Shown here: piece after piece, positions 1 to 11,300 of the stretch
Layout: each line of letters starts with the position of its first letter
Numbering within the stretch: the stretch's first letter is position 1
Source: Reticulitermes lucifugus
Taxonomy: Eukaryota > Arthropoda > Insecta > Blattodea > Rhinotermitidae
Direction: 5' to 3'
DNA: 64,000 nt
Assembly (NCBI GenBank): GCA_026260175.1
Contig: JAKCWW010000315.1
Span: 38,775 to 102,774 of the forward strand
Translations under genes and position numbers: made by a program
Notes under the pieces: model-generated
What the model was told of the DNA's origin: nothing
The model's database searches: none
What the model saw: only the letters and a program-made list of their open reading frames with translations

Positions 1-863
1 ATCTGTCACAGCCGCAGTCACTGATTTTATAGTTCAAATTACATATGATAAATGCAGTATGTTATTACATAAAATTTAGGTGTAAGATCTATATAAAATC
101 TATATAATCTGTCTCTCAACCACTTCCAGATTTTGTGGGGTGGAGATCTGTAATATTATATAGTCAATGTAAATGATTAAAATGAATTCTAAAATAAAAT
201 AAAATAATTTAAATTTTAAAAAGATAACTGTCAATAGATCAAGTATATGTCTATACATACACCTGGCTGTGATATTCGGTGTTTATTTCTTGAGTAATAT
301 CTCTGTACTTAATCCATAGCTACCCGTACACAGTACACAGTACAGAGATATTAAAAAACTAACTAACTCCATGGAGCAGAGTCCTTCTTGAGAAGCTAAC
401 AGGTCGTCAGCTAGTCNNNNNNNNNNNNNNNNNNNNNNNNNNNNNNNNNNNNNNNNNNNNNNNNNNNNNNNNNNNNNNNNNNNNNNNNNAATCTTGAAGA
501 TCCATTTTAATATTATCCTCCCATCTACGCCTGGGTCTTCCAAGTGGTCGATATTACTCATGAAATAAACACCAGATACCACAGCCAGGGGTATGTATAG
601 ACATATACTTGATCTGTTGATATACTAATAAACAGTTATCTTTTTAAAATTTAAATAATTATATCTTATTTTAGAATTCATTTTAATCATTTACATTGAT
701 TGTATAATATTACCGGTCTCCACCCCACAAAAACTGGAAGTGGTTGAGAGACAGATTATATAGATTTTATATAGATCTTGTACCTAAATTTTTTGTAATA
801 ACATACTGCATTTTATCATATGTAATTTGAACTATAAAATCAGTGACTGCGGCTGTGACAGAT
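1..863. repeat. Large imperfect inverted repeat around an assembly gap
   Basis: Bases 1 to about 301 are the reverse complement of about 550-863 with scattered substitutions and small indels (over 90% identical by eye). The outer end is ATCTGTCACAGCCGC on one side and GCGGCTGTGACAGAT on the other. The centre (302-549) contains 73 Ns at 417-489. To its right, read on the minus strand, are residues resembling the GRPRxRWEDNIKMDL end of RTE-like LINE proteins. As the arms differ, this is not a simple assembly mirror. The left arm touches the window edge and may continue. Confidence 0.75.
417..489. other. Assembly gap (73 N)
   Basis: A run of 73 undetermined bases in the loop of the inverted repeat, so the true loop size is unknown. 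Single Ns also occur at 6137, 18541 and 50606, the last two beside poly-G runs, where sequencing commonly fails. Confidence 0.95.
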
Positions 864-864
864 G

Positions 865-3800
865 GGCAATTACCATTCAGAGACACGATGTACGCTGCTT
901 ATGTCTATGTACGATGACTCCCTGATGATGGCTGGAATAGTCAGCTGAAACATGTAGGAGTGTATAAGCTTATTGTGCAGTAGTTGGTAATAAAAACTTA
1001 CTGTTGAAGTTTGTATGTGAGAGTACTATACTCTTAAGCATTCATCTTCATGTGAATCAGAACTTTGTTTCAGTTTTGTACATATTTTTCATTACTCTTT
1101 GAACATGGAACAATAAAATCAATTTCATTAAATGACTGTTTTCAGTGGCAGAGTCTGGTAAAATATCTAACAGAGTTGTACATTTAAGAATTTAATGAAC
1201 ACTCTGTACGTATTCAGAGGGAAAGAAGTCTGCATTTTATTTGGGGGAAAATAAATCATTTTTTGCCATTGTAAGTTTGGGTGCTCAAACAATTATTTTT
1301 AATCATTTGGATGATGAGATACATGCTAGTCAATTTGGTGAGATGCCATTCAGTGACACAAATGGCTGTGCAGTGGATGGGATTCTTTTGCCGTCGCCGT
1401 CATCATCATCATCATCATCATCATCATCAGACCCCTATCATCACAGCCCCATTATGATCACCACCACCACCTGCAGCATCTTGTGTAAGTATGTAACTGT
1501 GTCGTCAGCCCTCATTGTAGCAGCATCAGTATCCTTACAATATAAACTTCCTCAGTGGTACTTCCCACTGCCATCAGCGGTGGCAGCAGTAATATGAGCA
1601 GCTGCCCTCCCATCTGCTAATTGTCCTGTACCATCCACATTCCCCCCTCCTACTCCCCTCCTGCATCTGTCACTCCCTCTCGAACCTGTCCATCATCCCT
1701 GCCCATACCTGTGTGTTCAAACAGTTATGACCAGTAGGTACTCCACTTCTGTGAAAGGTGATCTTGTCTTGATAGAAGTAAAATTTATTACACTAAATGA
1801 CAGATCTTTGAATTTCTTTTAGGGACTCCATATTTTTTAAGTCATAGTTTGGCCTGAGAGTTCCACATTTTTATGTGCTGCTGATCCATTATGAGTTAAT
1901 TTCAATATCCTTGCTTTTCATTTTATTATGTTCAGCACAGTATGAAACAGTTACACTGTGTTGTACATGCAAACTGTGAACACAGGCAGTTTTTTAAAAC
2001 TGTGATATTCAGTGGAGAAATTAATACAATGTGTTAACGAAGCCAATTTCATTTGTTCGCTGTAGGCTGCATATGTGGTACACATCTTCCCATCATGTGA
2101 CTTTGCCAATGAGAATTTGGCACGCATTGCACCAGACCTACTGCACAGAGTGGCGGACATTGCACACCTTCTCATCATCATCGCCACTGTGTAACGGACT
2201 CCCAACACCGAGGGTATCAGCATTCATATGTGGAAGGAATGTTTATTTTATGTACAACTGAGGTAGCATTGTTTACCCTCATCTGACAGGAGTGGAGATA
2301 AGCATCACCATGGAGATTGCTGTCTTCTGGAGTGTCATACCGTGTAACCTGGTAGATAGGTACTGATGTTGCAGAGGAACCTGCTGCCCTCATCATCAGG
2401 GTATAAATTCAGTACTTGCCTCCCAAACGACATGGCATCCCATTCCACAGGACAGTAATTCTGTTGTGAAAACCCCAAAGACTGACAAGTATCATCATCA
2501 TAATTGTCATCATAATCACCACTGTCATCATCACCACCACCACCACTCCCTCGCATTATATGCTTTTCAGAACGTACAATGTTAAAATTACACACTTAGA
2601 ATGTGTTGGGCCATTCTTAACACATGTGTGCCGATACCCAGAGTGAGCAGGCAGTCAGTCTGAAATGACTTGATGTTAAAGTGACAGCTTATCTTTATTC
2701 ATCGACACAGTGATCAGCAGTGACAAGCTGCATGATGGCCAAGTACTGCTTTTAGAGTACAAGTACGGTATAACCTGAAAGAAATTCACCTACTTAATAA
2801 GACACCTCACTGCAAGTGAGAAACCACTGATAGAGGAACTTTGACAAACTATACATAAGTAAATGTGGCATAATTTTAACAGCTAATACAAATACTAATG
2901 CGATGAATCTTGTACACTCCTGTATTACGTTCAAAATGGCGCGGACAGTGACCGGTTTGGTTAGTGGAATTGTACGCAACATGTCGATAATATGTAAATT
3001 GGATGTGAATTTTTAATCCTCCCACCCCTCCTGTAGCTATATGAGCGACTCTAAGCGAATGTTTTGTTTACTTGATGTACAGTTCTGTAATTATAACAAT
3101 TGTAAAATTCTTGTTGCATCTTCATAACTCTGGACTGATCTACTCATTGCATTCATCATCATTAATTTTAAAATCACCTCACCAATGTATATTTTGTACA
3201 TAAACATAATAATCATTGTGTATTGTTGTTTGAATTTTAGTCCAGGTACCTATTATAAATATATACGATGCAGTATAAATATATGTATATATAAATATTA
3301 AGGCTCATCGTAATATTCATAGATGATTGTAGTTGTAAGTTGTATCCAGATGTGTAGATAATAGATGCAGTGTGCACTGTCATTCCTACAAAATTGTCAA
3401 CACATTTATCGGTACTTATCTGTTCTCCCCTCTGCAGTCAGAGTGCATGCAAATAGTTGTCTATTATCACTTGGCTTGTGGATAATATGAACATGATGTG
3501 TCGTTGCAACATCTCGCATTCTAGAAAGTAGTAGTTTTTACTTTTTTCTTTTAAATTTAGAATTGTCAGTAATGGTGAACAAGTGTTTTTCAATGTCAGT
3601 TTGCTCAAAACGTCATCCCAGATTCTATTTTCACTTTTTATTGTGTAAAAGTGAGTAAATCATTATCATATATTTTTTGATGTGTACAAAAAGATAAAGG
3701 AACTGGACACAATGCTCGCTCGCATGTTTGGATTTGCAGCCAACTGAGTTCCCCCCGACCGACCGAGACAGGAAACAAAACTTGTAAATATTTCAGAGAC

Positions 3801-4240
3801 TATCTTAGGCTGTGATCTCTCTGCATTAAGTTACTGAATTTAATTTGATAAAAAGATCGTCCAGTGATTTAAGTTATTTAATGAATGAAAATATAAAGTG
3901 TTAATAAAAATAAATGGAAATTCCTCCCCTTAGTTTTTCCCTTTAGTGTAATCACCTTCTGCCATCATCCAGTGTGGGTTCAAGAGTGGGTATGAGGGGC
4001 AGAAAATTTAGTTTGAGGTTAAATTGCAGTTAGAAAATAATACATAAACAAGAAACCTATAACACTGCCAATGTTGCATATCAACAGAAAGAAGATTTTT
4101 AAATGTTTTGATGTAATTCTGTTTATACCTATACCAAAGGGAAGATTGAAAAGTGCTTGTGGAAAATTGAGACGTAAGTGACTGGTGTACAAAGATGAGA
4201 GATTTGAAGTGTGTGTGAAGACAGGCATCTTGTTTATGGA
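865..4240. other. Gene-free AT-rich stretch, possibly 3'-UTR-like
   Basis: No conserved protein recognised on either strand. AATAAA signals occur on the plus strand at 1112 and 3903. A (TCA)n microsatellite sits at 1401-1429, and (TCA)/(CAC)-type low complexity at 2490-2550. A half copy of the palindromic repeat family lies at about 2305-2400. The very low CpG content resembles the ING3 transcription unit, so this may be the 3' end of a gene to the left; that is inference. Confidence 0.45.
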
Positions 4241-4309
4241 GGTTTGATATCAAGCTCCAGCAGAATTATTTTTATTGAAACAGTTGTCATTTGCCAAGTT
4301 TATGTAGCG

Positions 4310-4442
4310 TCGGTGGTAGATGAATGATGTGTGAGTACGGAGTATTGGAGGAATGATAAGTGACAGGGGAAAACCAAAGTACTTGGAGAAAACCTGTATG
4401 AGTGCCAACCTGTCCACCACAAATTTTATGTTACATAGATCC
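4310..4442 (-). repeat. SINE family B, diverged fragment
   Basis: On the minus strand it reads GTGGTGGACAGGTTGGCAC, then a pyrimidine-rich block with TACTTTGG and TTCCCCTGTCA-like sequence. This is the tRNA-unrelated body of the SINE that is best preserved at 54,385-54,670. The tRNA-like head is missing or decayed. Confidence 0.55.
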
Positions 4443-4869
4443 ACATAAGGATTTAGTAGGTGAATTGGACCTGCTTTAAGATTGGAAGAGCATCATTACA
4501 CCCAATTACATGTATAAGTAGGGTTTTTTTCCTACTCCGAAGAAGGTGTTATGTCTGGATTGGTGGCTGAGTGCAAGGTAGATGGTAGGACCATTTGGAA
4601 AGTATTATTTTGGTTACAGCATATGCTAGATGAATGGGAGGTTATACATCTGGACCTTCCTAAATGTTGCAGCTGTAGTAAACATGATGTAACAAGTTAT
4701 TGCATGTAAGACTATTTTTACAGCGTATTCTATTGCTTCAGTCATTCACTGCCAGCATTTAAAACATTTTTTTAAATTATTGATGTCTGAGGGCATTGAA
4801 GAATGGATGTGCATTAAATTTTGTAAGAAAATGAGAAGGATGGCGACCAAAAGCAACTGATGCAAATTC

Positions 4870-5715
4870 AATTTGGAGATGTAATAATGAGATGAGATGA
4901 GTGGTTCTGACATTTTAAATTAAAGAGGAATGAATGTCAGAAATTTGTGACGATGTATGATGAAATGATGCTTTTCCTGGATCATCCATTAAAAGTGATA
5001 GCTCAAGTGCTTGTTTTAGTGTCAAATGACAGAAGATTAACTGTAAAGTGGCTAAAGCAATAAGAGTTTGGGCCATCAGAACGAAAGGCTGGTGAATGAG
5101 GCATGTCTCTGCTGAATGTGTTCAGTGGCTGCTGACACAGGAGTAGACAGCAAACTACATCTGCAGTTGCTTTGAACTTTAATGTCCAGAAAGGGATGAA
5201 AGCATCTTTAAAATAACATTATACATCTGATAAAATATGCTTCTATGGTTGCGACCGTGAAATCGGGTAACATTCATCACAATGTATGTACCCATCCTTG
5301 CCATGACAAAGTGCAGGGTAAAACTGAAGGAATTCTGATTGTTTCCTTTGGTAACGTGGGCGAGTATCATGATTATTAAACATTTCTGCTTTAAAGTGTT
5401 CATATTTCTACGTGATGCAGCTCATGGTAAACAGCTGCAAAGTGGGAATCCGAGTGGAAAATTCACCATGACACTGCGCCTGTCCACTAGACCTGTTTGT
5501 GTGCTGCAGTTTTTTAATTTTAAATACAATATTCCTCAAATGAGATACCCCTCTCTGTGGCTTCGCTACATAAATTTAAAAGGCAAAATGTATGACGACT
5601 GTGTTCAAACTGTTGATCACAGCGTACAACAGGGTTGTTGGCAATCTCAAAAAAATAAACATTTGTTAGTAGATTTTATATTTAACATCAAAACCCATTG
5701 GGTTGCCATCTACTG
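4870..5715 (+). pseudogene. Decayed mariner-type transposase (Tc1/mariner superfamily)
   Basis: No full reading frame remains, but pieces in shifting plus-strand frames fall in the order of a mariner transposase. They are an EWF..FK helix-turn-helix segment near 4,895, DRRLTV near 5,030, a YGCDRE segment near 5,250 (family YGYDPE), and KWESEWKIHHDTAPVH at about 5,440-5,490 with the catalytic HHDxAPxH motif followed by a stop. At least three frameshifts and several stops are visible. I did not find clean terminal inverted repeats. It is a dead copy; its age is suggested by heavy decay. Confidence 0.6.
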
Positions 5716-5719
5716 AATC

Positions 5720-7489
5720 TGATGCTTATTGTTAGTAGTAGAGGATATGCTAGTGATATCTGATATGAATTTACCAAACTTGACAAAAAGAATAGCACTA
5801 CATGTGAACTGAAATACAAGCCTTGTCTTCAGAGAATGTGTTTGAAATGCATTCAGATACATCTCGGTGCTTCTAGTACTGGTAAGATTGGTGTAATCAA
5901 GTGTGTACAAGCTAAAGGAGCCTACCATGAGGGAGATGAACCCACTGACCTAGTAAGTACATTATCATAGTTTTCAGTAAGATATCCTCATGTTATTGTG
6001 TTTTAGGTTTCAGTCCACCTTGAAATATTTCAACCTACTGCAGACTTTCTGGACATGGTATACAAACATCACGTTGCTACAGGCCACTCACTTTTGTAAT
6101 TTGTAATTTCCTATCACAAAAATGTGATGAACTTTGNTTACATAATCACCTATGTATGGTATTGAAACCTTACCATACACAGGGGGGAAAAAAAACCCTG
6201 AAAAAAAGCAGGCATCACAAATTCTTTCCGTAACTTAACAGAATAATAAAGTGTTAAAAAATACTATCCTAGAACTTTCCTGTAGGGACTAAGGAAATGC
6301 TCATACAGGATAACTGGTGTTGACACAACATTTGAACCTGGCTCCTCATGAATATGAAACAGGGACACCACTCTCCTGAATGACAATGTTTGTACTCAAT
6401 ATGTTGGAACTTTGTGTTAATGCACATAACAGATCAGAACCTCAGAAATGTTACTGGCATATAAGACTTGTTATATTAATTTTCTTCTTCATTATTCTTC
6501 TCAAGGATTTGGTGCATTAAGTCCTTTGCAAGGTTAAGAAGTGAAGCTGATAATTCCACCTAAGAGTGGTGAATCCTGATCTGGATGGCACGTCCAGCGG
6601 AACGGTACACAATGCCTTCCAATTAACCTTCCACTAGACCTGACGTCTGGATGTGGATTTGCCACCTAAATGCAATGCTGTATTGCTGTATCTTTTTTCT
6701 CTGCACCAAATATGTGAATAAATTTAGCAAATCTGTAATCTTGCATCATCTGTTATGTCTATTTATCTGACAATTCGGTATGTTATGAACTATTTGTTGT
6801 AATTTTAATTTTAACTTTCAGTGTGAAAATTATGGACTAGAGAAGATGTATACTCTCTACAGTCCATAGGTTAACCTGTATGTCTTGGGGAGGGACGGGG
6901 TGTCACAGAATTTCACAAACTGAATCTCTCTTACAGAAGTTACCAACACATGGATATTCAATGCAACTATAAATATCAAGGTCGCAAACAATGCAACGTT
7001 ATGGTATTTCATGTCCAACATAATGATGCACTGGACAGATGGGACAAAAGGCATATAAATGTAGGTTAATCAGGATGAGATGGGATATGACTGTTCATAG
7101 ATATTTACCAACATTTCAGAGGAATCTATTGCCTCCATCTTCAAATAGGTAAGATGTATTAAAAATAAACTATACCAGTGAATGAAAGGTATTTCATATT
7201 ACATGAATTTGAATAAGAAATTGAAGGAAATCATACTTGTCCAGAATCTTTACGCATGACGATTTCTCGCTTTCAGTGCATAAAGTTGCAAGTTCATCAA
7301 TATTGCCTGTGGACTGACATTTTCCAGTACCGCGTGTTAGGTGATGTCAACAATCCATTGAAGTCTGTAATTTTTGCCCATTATGGCATTCTCTTAACAT
7401 GTCATACTGGTAGCGGTATAGGGCACAAGAGCACATACTCTGAAAATCATTGTACATTATCAGGTCCAATATACTGTTCTTTATTTACT
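5720..7489. other. Gene-free stretch upstream of CDC26 3' end
   Basis: No recognisable coding sequence. A half copy of the palindromic repeat lies at about 7,075-7,160 (CCAACATTTCAGAGGAATC followed by TGCCTCCATCTTCA). The rest is AT-rich unique-looking sequence. Confidence 0.4.
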
Positions 7490-7694
7490 GAAAAGTGTGA
7501 GGAAGTGACATGTAATCACATAACCTTTAATAATCTGAAATTTTCATCATTAGATATACTGATTATAAGAAAACTATTTTCAAGTACTATAACTTGCTTG
7601 GAATAGACTCTCATTTTAACATACATTACAGCACAATCATACCATTAACAATGTTACAATTAACTTAGTGAAGTACTGCTTTACTGTGATATTT

Positions 7695-7901
7695 TTAGGT
7701 CATGCGAGGCTGTGGAACATAGCCAATACGTTCATGTATTATTTCCTGCTTTGTTTTTGGGACCCCTGGTGCCCATGGTTCGGTAGAACTGCGGTTCTCT
7801 GTTTGTTGTTCCTTGCGGCTCTCCTGTTCTCGCCTCATTGCTTCATATTCTTGGATATCATCTAGCTTCAACTCAATACGTGTTGGACTACGGCGTATCA
7901 T
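7695..7901 (-). CDS. CDC26: Anaphase-promoting complex subunit Cdc26-like, single exon
   Basis: Cdc26 is a small APC/C subunit whose N-terminus threads into the TPR superhelix of Cdc16/APC6 and stabilises it; the complex ubiquitinates cyclins and securin in mitosis. The ORF encodes 68 residues with no intron. Residues 1-18 (MIRRSPTRIELKLDDIQE) follow the family's conserved start, M-x-R-R-x-P-T-R-x-E-L-K-x-D-D-I. A charged helical stretch comes next, then a short C-terminal box (RIGYVPQP) resembling the family's RIGYxPQP. It is slightly shorter than the vertebrate protein of about 85 residues, with the acidic middle reduced. The start is the only ATG before the conserved block. A sequence resembling a splice acceptor (AAACACAG) lies six bases upstream on the minus strand, so a 5'-UTR intron is possible. 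An AATAAA signal on the minus strand at 7490-7495 could end the transcript. The gene is divergent from ING3 with 405 bp between start codons. Product recognised from memory of the family. Confidence 0.88.
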   Translation of the reverse strand: MIRRSPTRIELKLDDIQEYEAMRREQESRKEQQTENRSSTEPWAPGVPKTKQEIIHERIGYVPQPRMT

Positions 7902-8306
7902 TGTAATCTGTGTTTAAAAATCCATAAAACAATCTCAGAATATCACTGAATGACGGTGATAAATTTCATACGTTGGTCACAATGTTTTTACTATTTTACA
8001 TTATTCAGAACTGGAAATCTCTGTTTTTTTTACAGTAATGCGATGAAACTATATATTCCATACAGTTTTTAAATTTACTACGTATGAAATTAATCGTGAG
8101 TCGCCAGTTTTTAACAGCCCAGCCACTGATGCTTTCTACGCCCCTTACACATAACCTAAACCGAAGTGCATTCTTGTACCAGTGAAAGCTTTAGTTAGTT
8201 ACGTGATGTACTGAAAAACTAAGAGTTTATATTTTACAACGCGTAGAAAAGTCTTAACCGTGTGCAGATTGCATCATTATTTAAATATAATTTACACTTA
8301 CAGAGA
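7902..8306. promoter_or_regulatory. Shared divergent promoter region, CDC26 / ING3
   Basis: This 405-bp interval lies between the start codons of two divergent housekeeping genes and must hold both 5' ends. I count about 12 CpG dinucleotides in it, against about 6 in the 600 bp at 9,001-9,600, so CpGs are retained here. I see no clear TATA box at a useful distance from either start. Both start codons are preceded by an acceptor-like AG (CACTTACAG next to the ING3 ATG, AAACACAG next to the CDC26 ATG), so either gene could have a small non-coding first exon here. Boundaries are simply the two start codons. Confidence 0.6.
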
Positions 8307-11300
8307 ATGTTGTACTTGGAAGATTACCTTGAAAGTATGTATACAGTTTTCTTGGGTTAAAGATGAGGCATCTTGAGAGGCACTGCAATTGTAAAGTCCA
8401 TTTGGAATGAAAAAGAAATTGCATATTTGGATTACAGTCATAAAAGATTAGTATATTGAGTGCATGTAACTCGTTTAGTTTTTAGAGATACTGGATTTAC
8501 ATGTATGTAACTTTGATGCTTTAATTCAACGTGAATCTGAACCGAAATATCTATTCTTTGGTCGATATATTTTGAGTGAGTAGTACATGGGAATTTTGAG
8601 GTTAAAGGCGACTAATTTCATTTACGTTAATTTACTTTTCTTCTTGTAATTACAGTGATCGAACATCTTCCTCAAGAATTAAGAGATAGATTTACAGAAA
8701 TGCGAGAAATGGATTTATCGGTGCAAAGTAAGTTAATAATTACATTTATAGAAACATTCCCGAAGCAAGTTCTTCTACGGTTTTACAAGCGTATTTTAAC
8801 ATAAAGCATATTTATAGATAATTTTTGGTTGGGTCACAGCTGCAGTATGTATAACGTTAACTGTTTTGTAAATATGAGTGTTGTGAAGTTTCAGTGTGCC
8901 CTTTGCCTTTGCAGATAATATGGATAGCTTGGAGAAACGAGTCAAAACTTTTTTCTCCAATGCAAAGAAAATGAAGCCTCAAGATAAAGAAAATGAGTAT
9001 GAACTCATAAGAAAAGATTACTATAAAACATTAGAAGATGCAGGTAAGATTATTGTTGTTAACATGCACAGTACCTAGAAATTTGTAAACATGTTGTCTT
9101 TTGTATTATGACACCATGTAATTTGTTATGTGGCGACCAACATTTCTGAGAAACATAACACCTCGATCTTCAGGGTAGAACGGTTTCAATCCTGAAAATG
9201 GAGGCAGTGTGACCCTCTGAAACTCTGGTATCCATCTACCAGACTATGGGGCTACATTGTTATAACCCAGAAGACCACAATATGAATTTTTGTTGCTGTA
9301 AATCTCAAGTTTCATATTCATAAAAAGTTTTTAATATAACATTTTTGTTAAATGTTCAGAATTTAATGTGTATGTATTTTATTTCAGATGAGAAAGTTCA
9401 TTTAGCAAATCAAATGCATGATCTTGTAGAACGCTACCTACGAAGGCTAGATCAAGAACTTCATAAATTCAAAATGGAATTGGAAGCAGACAACAAAGGA
9501 ATAACTGAAGTGTTGGAAAAACGTAAAATTTTTAAACAAAATTATCTGTGATTGTTTTAATGTCTGGTTTGTGTTATGGAAGTATAGGGACTTCAATAAG
9601 TGTCAATATTAAATGTGTGAGATACAGTTACAGCTTTTTAATATCGACTGATTTATGTGCCAATTACAGGTTCATTGGAGTTGGATCAGCCACAACAGAA
9701 CAGCAGCCAGAAGGAGAATCGCTATAATTTCACTTCAACAAGAAGTTCTTATCATGGTATTCATGGCCTTTAATTTTGCCTTCTGTTCTTTATTACTGTA
9801 GTTCAAGCATTATATTAATAATAACAACACTTTACTGTATAATTGAAAGGGACTAGCATATTGATTAGGTGCAGTTTTGTATGTGTAACAATCTCAATCA
9901 TAAACAGCAGCTTTGTGGGACATTTCACTCAAGTAAAACTGTTAGGTTAGTTGTAATGCATGACAGATTGGCGACTTTGGACTCCAGGAATTGCTTTGTT
10001 TTCTAAGGAAAAAGCATCTCAGCTTTATAGCATATTATAATGCCTAGGAAAATATTCTGGAAATGGATTCAGATTGAGATATGTAGCCCCTTTTATTAGA
10101 AAATTTTACTACACTCAGATAATTATAATAAACCTATTATAATCTTCAAAGTATAAATATAAATCAATAAAACTAGTACACAGGACTGTCTCTTACCAAC
10201 ACTGTGTCCAATATTTGTGCTTGAGAGACTTCTGGAGTTTCCCATGTATTACACGGATCCATGTAACTACCCCACAGTTTATTCTGAACAATGTTTGAAT
10301 ATATATAAATATATATGCATGTTACTACTGAGCAAATGAGCTTGATGAAATTATAATACAACAATCTGCATACAGAAATAAAAATGTAGAACCTTTACTA
10401 CTGTGAATTAAATTCATCATATGATGACCTTGTCAACATGCATGATTTTATATAGGTATTGAAATAAATAATTACAGTATTTACTATAAGATTTTCTGAG
10501 TTATTCTCATATTATAACCAATATTAATTAGCATGTAGGAAGTTGCATGGTGAATTACAGTGGTTTTGTATATTCAGTGTACTGCTGATATGACTGATGA
10601 TACAATTGCATGCTTAGTATCTTTCCTTTTATGTAAAATGAGTAACATTATAAGAATGAGACTTTACAGCTGACAGAGCTGGAAGAATGCATTCATATTT
10701 CTACATTGATCTGTTACATTCTTCTTACAGAAAAGCGTCGTGACTCTAATGCTTCAACTGTTAGTACAGAGAAACGTCTTGCAGTAGAGAAACCTACGGT
10801 GACAATACCCGAGCCAAGACCCTTGTCAGCTAGTTCAGCGTCAGTACCAGCAACTCCATTACCTGCCACAACACCAAATGTTAGTTATAATCTTGGCCAT
10901 ATTGGTGCTGGAGGGAATGCCATTGCTGCTGCTGCTTCTCAAGCCATTGCTGCAACACAGCAGGTACAAGCAGTGATGGAAGTCACCAACTTTATGTTTA
11001 CTGTTCATCATGTACAAAATAACACTGAAAGTGGAAACTTTATGTCGTATTTCTTACAAAATAAAAATAATTTAAAGAATACTTTCTACTGGGATATGAT
11101 GCAGTGCCTGTCATAGAAATTTACCAATGTTTCAGAGGAACCTACTGCCTTTGTGTGGCATAGCATGCCAGAGGACAGTATTCGGTGAGAATCACAAAAC
11201 ATATTGAAAAAATTCTTTTGCATATAGAAGACTTTCTCACCTTGCATGGAAATTTAAGGAACATGTCGGAATTTCTCTGTGCAAGTTTGTTTTAAAATGG

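Noticed and set aside
1241-1597. 118-codon open frame with a poly-Ser run
   Set aside because: Composition comes from a (TCA)n microsatellite and flanking low complexity; no family match and no splice context.
2335-2595. 86-codon minus frame rich in Asp and Gly
   Set aside because: Made by (ATC)/(CAC) simple repeats and part of a family P half copy.
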